Shown here: positions 1 through 6,525 of the stretch, piece by piece | How the letters are laid out: every line of letters begins with the position of its first letter | How positions within the stretch are numbered: the stretch's first letter is position 1 | NCBI GenBank assembly: GCA_021828605.1 | Contig: JAJZEG010000412.1 | Location: 1 to 12,499 of the forward strand | Direction: 5' to 3' | Source: Pseudomonadota bacterium | GTDB lineage: Bacteria > Pseudomonadota > Alphaproteobacteria > Acetobacterales > Acetobacteraceae | DNA length: 12,499 nucleotides | Made by a program: the position numbers and the translations under genes | Notes under the pieces: generated by a model | Told to the model about the DNA's origin: nothing | The model's database searches: none | The model's input: the letters and a program-made list of their open reading frames with translations, nothing else

Positions 1-1
1 G

Positions 2-85
2 CTCTCCTCGGTACAAACCCAGTTGCAGGCCTCTTATCAACTCATCGCCGCGATGAAAACAATGTCGCTGACCCAGTATATTTAG
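2..85 (+). CDS. flgL: C-terminal end of a FlgL-like hook-filament junction protein (5' truncated by window)
   Basis: An open frame enters from the left edge and stops at TAG 83-85, giving the last 27 residues. The tail contains TQLQASYQLIAAMKTMSL. This resembles the C-terminal D0 helix of FlgL/HAP3 proteins, where an ALQASYK...M..LSL pattern is usual. FlgL joins the hook to the flagellin filament outside the cell and is exported by the flagellar type III system. Its place just upstream of flagellin on the same strand fits this. Only the tail is visible, so a second flagellin-like protein cannot be excluded. Confidence 0.7.
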   Translation, partial: LSSVQTQLQASYQLIAAMKTMSLTQYI

Positions 86-181
86 CGGATCACGTTCACG
101 CGGTGTTAACAATTCCAGCGCAATATACGCTGAGATCGCAAAACGCGAAAATACGAAATGACTATCCATAAGGATTAAATC
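86..181 (+). promoter_or_regulatory. Flagellin leader region with small hairpin and strong RBS
   Basis: This 96-bp gap between the flgL-like stop and flagellin should hold the flagellin promoter and 5' UTR. A 5-bp stem (CAGCG 116-120 pairing with CGCTG 128-132, loop CAATATA) is visible. An AAGGA ribosome site lies at 170-174, 7 nt before the ATG. In Caulobacter, FlbT acts on the flagellin 5' UTR, so this leader is the expected target of the FlbT encoded downstream; that link is inference. I could not identify a convincing sigma-54 or sigma-28 promoter. Confidence 0.45.
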
Positions 182-1045
182 ATGTCTGGCGTTATCAGCT
201 CAGTCGTTACCAATTCCGCGGCAATGGTGGCCGTGTCCTCGCTGAACCTCATCAACTCTCAGCTCAACACGGTGCAAAACGCGGTATCCACCGGCTATAT
301 GGTCTCCAGCGCCGCCGATAATGGCGCAGCCTACGCCGTCGCCCAGTCGGTGCGGACCAACATTTCCGGCCTGACCGCGGCCAATCAGCAGCTCGGCGAT
401 ACCCAAGGTCTGCTCTCCACCACCAGCGGGGCCTTGACCAATATTTCCAACATGATGACAACGATGAAGGCAACCCTGGTTGACCTGTCGAACGGTGCCG
501 TCACCGGCAGTCAGCGTCAGCAATATATCCAGGAATACAAATCGAACCTGCAAACGATCCAAAGCTCGATCCAGGATGCCAACTATAACGGCCGCACCCT
601 GATCGGGAATATCGCCGGTTCGAACGGGTCTTTCTCCACCACCGCGATCTCGGTGGTCAGTAATAGTTCCGGTGGCTCGTTCTCCATCGCCTCGACCGGC
701 ATGTCCACCATCTATAACAAATTGTCTTTCACCTCGACTCAGCTTTCCTCGGCCACTTCGGTTTCGTCGTTCCTAACCGCAACCGGCACGTTTTCATCGC
801 AAGTCACGAGCGTCGGTACCGCGATGAACACCTATGGTAACCTGACCAATTTGGTGAGTAACCAAGTCACCTACAATCAGAATAAAATGACCGCCCTGAC
901 CAATGGTCTGGGTGCCTTGGTGGATGCCAACATGGCATCGGAATCGGCAAAACTGCAATCACTGCAAATTCAGCAGCAATTAGCAACCTCGTCGCTCTCC
1001 ATCGCTGACCAGGCGCCTGGCCTGCTGGTCAAACTGTTCCCGTAA
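182..1045 (+). CDS. Flagellin, short alphaproteobacterial type
   Basis: This is the structural subunit of the flagellar filament, exported through the flagellar type III apparatus. The 287 residues begin with the conserved D0/D1 region (about 1-150). An STGYMVSSAADNGAAYAVAQ block stands where classical flagellins have STGxxVxSAxDxxAxxAIAQ, and DANYNGRTLIG ends the D1 segment. The C-terminal D1/D0 block (about 205-287) contains ESAKLQSLQIQQQLATSSLS and ends in LLVKLFP. The central domain is only about 50 residues, Ser/Thr/Gly-rich and a plausible O-glycosylation surface. The ATG at 182 has AAGGA 7 nt upstream. It is followed by a hairpin and then flbT-flaF. Whether this is the only flagellin in the genome cannot be seen here. 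Confidence 0.95.
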   Translation: MSGVISSVVTNSAAMVAVSSLNLINSQLNTVQNAVSTGYMVSSAADNGAAYAVAQSVRTNISGLTAANQQLGDTQGLLSTTSGALTNISNMMTTMKATLVDLSNGAVTGSQRQQYIQEYKSNLQTIQSSIQDANYNGRTLIGNIAGSNGSFSTTAISVVSNSSGGSFSIASTGMSTIYNKLSFTSTQLSSATSVSSFLTATGTFSSQVTSVGTAMNTYGNLTNLVSNQVTYNQNKMTALTNGLGALVDANMASESAKLQSLQIQQQLATSSLSIADQAPGLLVKLFP

Positions 1046-1050
1046 TGGCC

Positions 1051-1082
1051 GAACGGCCCGGCGTTGCGCCGCCGGGCCGTTT
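1051..1082 (+). terminator. Strong GC-rich hairpin between flagellin and flbT
   Basis: A perfect 11-bp stem (ACGGCCCGGCG 1053-1063 with CGCCGGGCCGT 1070-1080) closes a 6-nt loop, TTGCGC. An A-T pair (1052/1081) and a G-U wobble (1051/1082) can extend it. It starts 5 nt after the flagellin stop. The T run is only three long, so it may act as a partial terminator or as a 3' mRNA-stabilising structure. Either would let flagellin mRNA greatly outnumber the flbT-flaF message, which is inference. Confidence 0.7.
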
Positions 1083-1106
1083 ACCCACCACGATGAGGAG
1101 CAAATC

Positions 1107-1505
1107 ATGACAGCGCTCGTTCTCGAACTTAAACAGGGGGATTTGATGATTCTCAACGGCATTCCAATCCGCTTCAGAACCAAGTCCAAAATCGAGCTGA
1201 CCGAAAAGGCGCGTTTCCTGTTCGGCAAGCAAATTCTGCGCCCCGATGAAGTCAATTCACCGGCCCGGCGCATCTATTACGCCTTCCAAACGGTCTATAT
1301 CGGCACCGATGCCGAACGGGTGGTGGCGTTGGAAACCGCACAAAGCCTGGTCGAGGAGTTCAAATCGGCAACCACCTCGAATCTCGCGCGGGAAATCCTC
1401 GATACCGCCATGGCCTGCGCATCATCGGACCGCTGTTACGATGCGCTGAAACTCGCGCGCCGGATTATCAATCATGAAAATGCGGTCTTGCAGGCGGCTC
1501 AGTAA
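1107..1505 (+). CDS. flbT: FlbT, post-transcriptional regulator of flagellin
   Basis: FlbT proteins of alphaproteobacteria are small RNA-associated regulators. In Caulobacter, FlbT promotes decay of flagellin mRNA through its 5' UTR until the hook is complete. The 132 residues show the family pattern: an N-terminal LELKQGDLMILNGIPI strand region, KARFLFGKQILRPDEVNSPA in the middle, then RRIYYAFQTVYIG and a helical C-terminal half. Start at ATG 1107 is favoured by GAGGAG at 1095-1100, 6 nt upstream; a second ATG at 1146 lies inside the conserved N-terminus. flaF follows 24 bp later. Regulation of the flagellin at 182 is expected from family knowledge and gene order. Confidence 0.9.
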   Translation: MTALVLELKQGDLMILNGIPIRFRTKSKIELTEKARFLFGKQILRPDEVNSPARRIYYAFQTVYIGTDAERVVALETAQSLVEEFKSATTSNLAREILDTAMACASSDRCYDALKLARRIINHENAVLQAAQ

Positions 1506-1529
1506 AAATCGTTCCATATTGGAGGCAAA

Positions 1530-1877
1530 ATGTCGGCTACTCACCAAGTCACCAAGGCCTATGGCCAAGCCGCCCGGTTGCGCAGCCCGCGCGACCAGGA
1601 TTCCGAGGTGTTCCGGCGCGCCGCAGATCGGTTGCGCAAAGCAGACCAACCCATCGATATCACCCGTGCGTTAGCCGACAACCAAACCTTGTGGCGCACT
1701 GTCGTTGGTCTGGTCAATGATGCGGATAATCCTTTACCCGAAGCACTGCGCGCGAAAATCGCTTCGGTGGGCCACACGGTCCTGCGCGCGCTCGATCATG
1801 CCACGCCGGAAATCGAGTTCGTGATTTCAGTCAATCTCGCGATCGCGGAGGGTCTCAGCGGTCGCGGGTCGATTTAG
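1530..1877 (+). CDS. flaF: FlaF, flagellin synthesis/secretion regulator
   Basis: FlaF is the usual partner of FlbT in alphaproteobacteria and is required for flagellin synthesis and secretion, acting opposite to FlbT in Caulobacter. The 115-residue product fits the family: an N-terminal HQVTKAYGQAARLR segment, then a helical core with AADRLRKA, and the LADNQTLWRTVVGLVND stretch typical of FlaF. GGAGG at 1521-1525 lies 4 nt before the ATG. It sits 24 bp after flbT and 11 bp before the DUF1217 gene, consistent with one transcript. No membrane segment is seen; the protein should be cytoplasmic. Confidence 0.88.
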   Translation: MSATHQVTKAYGQAARLRSPRDQDSEVFRRAADRLRKADQPIDITRALADNQTLWRTVVGLVNDADNPLPEALRAKIASVGHTVLRALDHATPEIEFVISVNLAIAEGLSGRGSI

Positions 1878-1888
1878 GGAGCGTCACC

Positions 1889-2782
1889 ATGTCAGCCAGC
1901 CTATCCGGTGTTGCGAGTAATTTTTCATCGCTATTTTCGGCCTTTGGAACATCCGGCACCACAACCGGCGCCGCCATTAGTGCCATTCTCGCAGCCAGCA
2001 TTGGCGGCACCGTGGCGGGCGCCGGGCTCAGCGCAATCAACCCGATCACCGCTCTCGGTATCGCTCAACGCAATCAAACCACCGATATCGCGAACGAAGC
2101 CAAGCAACCACAGGTCGCGCGCGACATTGCCGCTTTCACCAAGGCAGTACAAAGCGCCACGTCGCCGCAGGATTTACTGCAAAATCCGACGGTGCTGAAA
2201 GTGCTGCTCACCGCCAATGGTCTTGGCTCACAAGTCGGTTATCCCGCTTTGGCCCAAAAGGCGCTTCTGTCGGACCCAAGTCAGTCCAACAGCCTCGCCC
2301 AGCAACTCAGCGGCACCAATTCCCAATGGTTAGCGGCCGCCCAAACCTATAATTTCGCGACCAAAGGTCTAACCGTCATTCAAGACCCGAAGGTCATTTC
2401 CACCCTCACCAATGGCTATGCCGAAGTATTATGGCGCCAATCGCTCGATGCGCAAACGCCAGGCCTGTCCAATGCGCTCGATTTTATCCAAAACGCCAAA
2501 AACTTCACCTCAGCAACCCAAATCCTCGGCGATTCCGTGTTGCGCAACGTCGTCACCACCGCACTCGGCCTGCCGCCGCAAATTGCCTATCAGGACGTCA
2601 CCACCCAAGCCGCCGCCATTAATAGCCGTCTGAACGTCAGTGACTTGCAAAAGCCAAGCTTCGTTCAAAATTTTGCTGATCGATATCTCGCCGTCGTGCA
2701 GGCGCAAACCCAAGCGCAAGGTGCCGCTGCAGGCCCATCAATCGCCTCCCTCGCGGTCCAGTCGATGGGATTGTTAGCCTAA
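1889..2782 (+). CDS. DUF1217-family flagellar-associated protein
   Basis: The 297-residue product has a Ser/Gly/Ala-rich N-terminal part (1-70) and then a helical region resembling DUF1217, a domain repeatedly found in alphaproteobacterial flagellar clusters. Supporting stretches are VLKVLLTANGLGSQVGYPAL, then KALLSDPSQSNSLAQQLS, QWLAAAQTYNF and a later VLRNVVTTALGLP. Its exact role is not established; a filament- or hook-associated or secreted function is inferred from the company it keeps. GGGAG 7-8 nt before ATG 1889 supports the start. Glutamine codons are strongly CAA-biased (22 CAA, 7 CAG), a useful baseline for native codon choice here. Confidence 0.8.
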   Translation: MSASLSGVASNFSSLFSAFGTSGTTTGAAISAILAASIGGTVAGAGLSAINPITALGIAQRNQTTDIANEAKQPQVARDIAAFTKAVQSATSPQDLLQNPTVLKVLLTANGLGSQVGYPALAQKALLSDPSQSNSLAQQLSGTNSQWLAAAQTYNFATKGLTVIQDPKVISTLTNGYAEVLWRQSLDAQTPGLSNALDFIQNAKNFTSATQILGDSVLRNVVTTALGLPPQIAYQDVTTQAAAINSRLNVSDLQKPSFVQNFADRYLAVVQAQTQAQGAAAGPSIASLAVQSMGLLA

Positions 2783-2790
2783 CCTAATCT

Positions 2791-2826
2791 GAGGACAGAA
2801 TGTCCAAACCCAGGAGCCCAAAATGA
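2791..2826 (+). other. Possible 8-codon leader ORF overlapping the next start codon
   Basis: An ATG at 2800 preceded by GAGGA (2791-2795, 4-nt spacing) opens MSKPRSPK and stops at TGA 2824-2826. This TGA overlaps the ATG (2823-2825) of the TPR gene as ATGA. The mini-ORF also spans the AGGAG (2812-2816) that serves the TPR gene. This arrangement would allow translational coupling, but a spare Shine-Dalgarno by chance is also possible. Confidence 0.3.
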
Positions 2827-3545
2827 CCACAGCCCACTCATCTGACGCCATCCTTGATCGCACCCGTGGTCTGATCCAGCGCGGCCAATATCAAGCGGCA
2901 ACCCTGCTGCTCCCCGCCCTCGCAGCGCTCGGCCCCGATTTGCCGTGGCAAGCCGAAATCGAAGCCGAACTCGCCTACGCGCAAGGGCAGTTTGCCAAAA
3001 CCATGACCATCACCCAAGCCAGCCTTGAGCGTTGGCCGCACGCGGCCCGCCTCCATGAAGCCCGCTCCAAGGCGGCAAGCGCCAGCGGCGATCGGGTAAC
3101 CGCCTGTCTCGCCGCAGCGGACGCGGTGATCAATGACCCGCAATCATTGCACGCCAAAGCCTTATTAGGACGCACGCTGCTCGCCCTCGGCAAATATGAT
3201 CAAGCAACCCTGTGCCTGCGTGAGGTGTTGGATTCCGCGCCGGATGATTGGCAGGTGCGCCAGCTAATGACCCACGCCGCCCCCGGCGACGCCATTGCCC
3301 TGCTGCGCGAAGGGATCAAGATCGATGGCACCAATATCGAAGCCCGCAATGCCTTGATCCGCTGCCTGCTCGATCAACAAAACCCCACCGCAGCCGCCGA
3401 TGAAGCGGACGCCGCGATCAATCTTGGCATCGCCGACACCACAACCCGGTTTTTTGCCATCGAAGCCGCAGGCTGCGCCCAAAACTGGTCCAAGGCAGCA
3501 ATTTTATGCGCGGACGTCGCAAACGAAATGGGGCTCGCAGGATAG
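2823..3545 (+). CDS. Free-standing TPR protein, probable partner of the glycosyltransferase
   Basis: The 240 residues are Ala/Leu-rich helical pairs typical of tetratricopeptide repeats. The clearest is about residues 105-140, with HAKALLGRTLLALGKYDQAT followed by LREVLDSAPDD; weaker repeats run from residue 10 onward. No signal peptide or membrane segment is seen, so it should be a cytoplasmic protein-protein scaffold. The start at 2823 has AGGAG 6 nt upstream. It ends 6 bp before the TPR-glycosyltransferase, so the two are almost certainly cotranslated and may act on the same client. A role as adaptor or chaperone presenting flagellin is inference. Confidence 0.75.
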   Translation: MTTAHSSDAILDRTRGLIQRGQYQAATLLLPALAALGPDLPWQAEIEAELAYAQGQFAKTMTITQASLERWPHAARLHEARSKAASASGDRVTACLAAADAVINDPQSLHAKALLGRTLLALGKYDQATLCLREVLDSAPDDWQVRQLMTHAAPGDAIALLREGIKIDGTNIEARNALIRCLLDQQNPTAAADEADAAINLGIADTTTRFFAIEAAGCAQNWSKAAILCADVANEMGLAG

Positions 3546-3551
3546 AAAGCG

Positions 3552-5804
3552 ATGCTCACCGTTGAGCCGCCGCAATCAGCGCCCGAGGCCGAACCGCTTA
3601 TCGCCTCGGCCTTGCAATTCGCCCAGGCGGGCCAAAACGATCTCGCACTGACCATCGCCGAGCGTGCGGTTGGCCTGTTCACCTTGTCCGAACCAGGCTG
3701 GCTAGCCTTAGCCCAAATTCGCCGCGACGCCCGGCAATGGACCGAGGCCGATACCGCCTATGCGCGCGCCCTCCACTGCAATCCCACCCGGATCGAGGCC
3801 TGGATTGCCCGTGGCGTGATCGCAAGCCAACTCAACCAGGGCGCCCGCGCGCACAATTTCCTGCGCCACGCCATCACCCTGCTTGATTCGGCTCCGTCCG
3901 ATCAAAATGCCAAGCTCTTATTCCAGGCCCTGCACGCCCAAGGCGTCGTCGCCCTGCATCAAGGCGCCTATGAGCAAGCGATTGCCAGCCTGCGCCGCGC
4001 GCTCGCGCTTGAGCCTTCCAGCCTGACCTGTGGCTTCGATTTAGCCCATGCCTGGACCTCAGCCGGTTTCTGCACCGAGGCTGATTTGCTGAACGATCCC
4101 CCTTTCACCGCCCTGATCCCCCATGCTCTGCGTCTGGGTCTAAGGGCGCGTGCCGCCCTCACCGCAGGTCAGCTCGATGATGCCGAACCTTTGCTCGATG
4201 CTCTAATGACGCTCGCGCCGGATGAAACCTGGCCCTATGCCGCGCAGGCGGCTCTGATGATGCTGCGCATGCAGCCCGAACGCGCCGAACCTCTGCTCCA
4301 CGCGGCGTTGCGCCTGCAACCCAACGACCCGACCTTGATCCATGATTACGCCATCGCTCTGTCGCGCCTCTACCGCTACGCCGAGGCCGAGGCCCTCATG
4401 ACCAAGCTGCTCGACCAAACCGGACCTCACATGCGCACTTTGTGCAATCGCGCCGTTCAGCGTGCCTCGATGGGCCTGCTCAGCGCCGCCCAGGACGATT
4501 TACAACAAGCCCGTCTCCTCTCGGACTCCTCAAGCGAGGCCGCGCTCGAACTCTGCCGCACCGAGGCCTCTTTGCTGCCTTACATGGATGAAACCTCCGG
4601 CGCTGATTTGCGGCGCGCCATGACCGCCTTGAGCCGTCACCTCCCGCGCGCGGCGTCTCCGCGTCGCGCCATCGCCGATCAGCCCGACCGAAAATTGCGC
4701 ATCGGCCTGCTCTCCAACACGCTACGCCGCCACCCGGTCGGCTGGTTGACCCTCGCGGGCATCGAGCAACTTGATCGCAACATTTTCGATATCAGCTGCT
4801 TCGGTCGCTTCGAACCAACCGATGCGCTCGCCCAGCGTTACGCCGCCCGCGCCCAGGATTGGCACGCCATCGAAGGCCTGAGCGACGGCGATGTCGCCAC
4901 TTATATCGCCGACCGCGCCATCGATATCCTGATCGACATGGGCGGCTTTGGCGATGCGGGACGCATCGCGGTGACGGCCTTTCGCCCGGCCCCGGTGCAA
5001 ATAAAATGGGTCGGCATGCAATGCGCCACCACCGGCATGCCCGAAATCGACTGGATGATCAGCGATCGCTGGGAAACCCCGCTCGGGTTCGAGCCGTTTT
5101 ACACCGAACGCCTGTTGCGCCTGCCCGATGGCTATGTCTGCTACACCCCGCCCGATTACGCGCAAACCCCGTCCGCACTCCCGGCGCGCGCGGCGGGCCA
5201 TGTCACCTTTGGCTGCTTTAATAACGTCACCAAATTATCGGACCAAACGCTCGATCTATGGCGGCAAATCCTCACCCGCCTGCCCACCGCGCGCCTGGTG
5301 CTCCGCTGCCCGCAATTCTCCCAACCGCCCATTACCGAGGCGTTCCTGCGCCGCTGGGCAACCCTGGGCATCGACCCTGCGCGCCTCACCATTCTCGGGC
5401 GCACCGCGCACCCGGCCTTCCTCGCGGGCTACCAAAAAATCGACATCGCCCTCGATCCGGTGCCTTATTCCGGCGGCCTGACCACCTGCGAGGCGCTCTA
5501 TATGGGCGTCCCGGTCGTCACCCTCGCTGGCGAATTTTTCGCAGCCCGCCACTCGGTCAGCCATTTATCCAATGTCGGATTGGAGGATTGGGTCACCTCC
5601 ACCACCGAAGCCTATGTCGAGCGTGCCGTCGCCGCCGCCGCCAACCTCACCGCTTTATCAACGCTGCGCTCAGGCCTGCGCGCCCAAATGCTGGCGAGCC
5701 CTTTGTGCGATGCCCCGCGTTTTGGCCGCAATTTCGGCCATGCACTCCGCCAGGCCTGGCACAGCGCCTGCTCATCCGCCCCTCAAAAATCCAAATCCGC
5801 ATAA
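3552..5804 (+). CDS. TPR + GT41 (OGT/SPINDLY-like) O-glycosyltransferase, FlmG-like, probably modifying flagellin
   Basis: The 750 residues divide into an N-terminal TPR superhelix (about 15-360; for example RALALEPSSLTCGFDLAHAW and RLQPNDPTLIHDYAIALSR) and a C-terminal GT41 catalytic region (about 377-735). Catalytic-region landmarks are IGLLSN...HPVGW with His394 in the position of the OGT active-site histidine, GCFNNVTK with Lys561 matching the OGT nucleotide-sugar lysine, LDPVPYSGGLTTCEAL (634-649), and GVPVVTLAGE. Such enzymes transfer a sugar to Ser/Thr in the cytoplasm. In Caulobacter, FlmG has this architecture: its TPR part binds flagellin and its GT part attaches pseudaminic acid. 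The donor here could therefore be UDP-GlcNAc or a CMP-nonulosonate; no sugar-synthesis genes are in the window. Its place after flagellin-flbT-flaF supports flagellin as substrate. The ribosome site is weak and sits just after the preceding stop, suggesting coupling. Confidence 0.88.
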   Translation: MLTVEPPQSAPEAEPLIASALQFAQAGQNDLALTIAERAVGLFTLSEPGWLALAQIRRDARQWTEADTAYARALHCNPTRIEAWIARGVIASQLNQGARAHNFLRHAITLLDSAPSDQNAKLLFQALHAQGVVALHQGAYEQAIASLRRALALEPSSLTCGFDLAHAWTSAGFCTEADLLNDPPFTALIPHALRLGLRARAALTAGQLDDAEPLLDALMTLAPDETWPYAAQAALMMLRMQPERAEPLLHAALRLQPNDPTLIHDYAIALSRLYRYAEAEALMTKLLDQTGPHMRTLCNRAVQRASMGLLSAAQDDLQQARLLSDSSSEAALELCRTEASLLPYMDETSGADLRRAMTALSRHLPRAASPRRAIADQPDRKLRIGLLSNTLRRHPVGWLTLAGIEQLDRNIFDISCFGRFEPTDALAQRYAARAQDWHAIEGLSDGDVATYIADRAIDILIDMGGFGDAGRIAVTAFRPAPVQIKWVGMQCATTGMPEIDWMISDRWETPLGFEPFYTERLLRLPDGYVCYTPPDYAQTPSALPARAAGHVTFGCFNNVTKLSDQTLDLWRQILTRLPTARLVLRCPQFSQPPITEAFLRRWATLGIDPARLTILGRTAHPAFLAGYQKIDIALDPVPYSGGLTTCEALYMGVPVVTLAGEFFAARHSVSHLSNVGLEDWVTSTTEAYVERAVAAAANLTALSTLRSGLRAQMLASPLCDAPRFGRNFGHALRQAWHSACSSAPQKSKSA

Positions 5805-6451
5805 TGCGGCGGCGGCGTAATCCCCGATACCCGATCCGCGAGCAACGCGCGAAATGCCGGGCGTGACTTGATCCGCGCATACCAATCCTTCGCTGCCGGC
5901 GAGAGGCTCCAATCAACGTCCCCCATGAAATCAAGTGCTGATAAATGCGCCGCCGCCGCGAAATCGGCCAGCGATAATTGCGCCCCCGCCAGCCATTTCC
6001 TTGTCTCGGCCAGCCAACCAATATACGCCAAATGCTCTCGCAGCGCCGCATAACCCTCGCGCAAATTGCTCGAATTGGGCGCCCCGCGCCCGGCCGCAGG
6101 TTTGATGATTTTCTCATAAACCAGATTGCGCGAAACCTCGTGGGCAAACCGCTCATCAAACCAGGCGGTCACGCTGCGAATCTCAACCCGCTCGGCAAAA
6201 GTCCGCCCAATCAAGCCAATATCGGGATAAGCCTCGTCCAAATACTCACAAATCACCCCGGAATGCGGGATCACCAAGCCATTATCCTCAACCAAAGTCG
6301 GCACCGTCGCCGCCGGATTGAGCGCCAAATACTCCGCCCGCCGCTCCCAGGTCTTTTCCACCCGCAACTCAAACGGCAGACGTTTCTCCGCCAACACCAG
6401 CCTGACTTTCCGCGCCGCAGGCGAAAGCGGCAAATGATATAAAATGCGCAT
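5783..6451 (-). CDS. fzlA: Glutathione S-transferase-fold protein, probable FzlA (FtsZ-binding division factor)
   Basis: The 222 residues have a thioredoxin-like GST N-domain (1-80, with MRILYHLPLSPAARKVRLVL, the cis-proline region TVPTLVEDNG and a HSGVICEYLDE segment). A helical C-domain follows (90-205, with WLAGAQLSLADFAAAAHLSAL). Two traits point to FzlA rather than a detoxifying GST: a tryptophan in the first domain (Trp35, in KTWERR) near the site of FzlA Trp38, and a C-terminal tail ending PPPHYADLDF. In Caulobacter, FzlA binds FtsZ, curves its filaments and couples to septal wall synthesis rather than acting through glutathione. The identification is from remembered family features; a plain GST is the alternative. 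Its last codons overlap the converging glycosyltransferase gene by 22 bp. Confidence 0.7.
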   Translation of the reverse strand: MRILYHLPLSPAARKVRLVLAEKRLPFELRVEKTWERRAEYLALNPAATVPTLVEDNGLVIPHSGVICEYLDEAYPDIGLIGRTFAERVEIRSVTAWFDERFAHEVSRNLVYEKIIKPAAGRGAPNSSNLREGYAALREHLAYIGWLAETRKWLAGAQLSLADFAAAAHLSALDFMGDVDWSLSPAAKDWYARIKSRPAFRALLADRVSGITPPPHYADLDF

Positions 6452-6525
6452 CCCCGCTTTATGCCATCCCCAGCGCGCCGCACAAGTCGGCTCGCCTCCC
6501 GCGATGTCTCAGAGAATGACGCCGT

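Noticed and set aside
86..181. Sigma-54 or sigma-28 promoter for flagellin
   Set aside because: I looked for TGGCAC-N5-TTGC and TAAA-N15-GCCGATAA patterns and found no convincing match, so no promoter is claimed.
4722..5201. 159-codon minus-strand frame inside the glycosyltransferase
   Set aside because: It is a shadow of the well-conserved GT41 catalytic region on the plus strand.
5258..5866. 202-codon plus-strand frame overlapping the end of the glycosyltransferase
   Set aside because: The composition is Arg/Pro-rich and it lies in an alternate frame of a clearly conserved catalytic region; no ribosome site.
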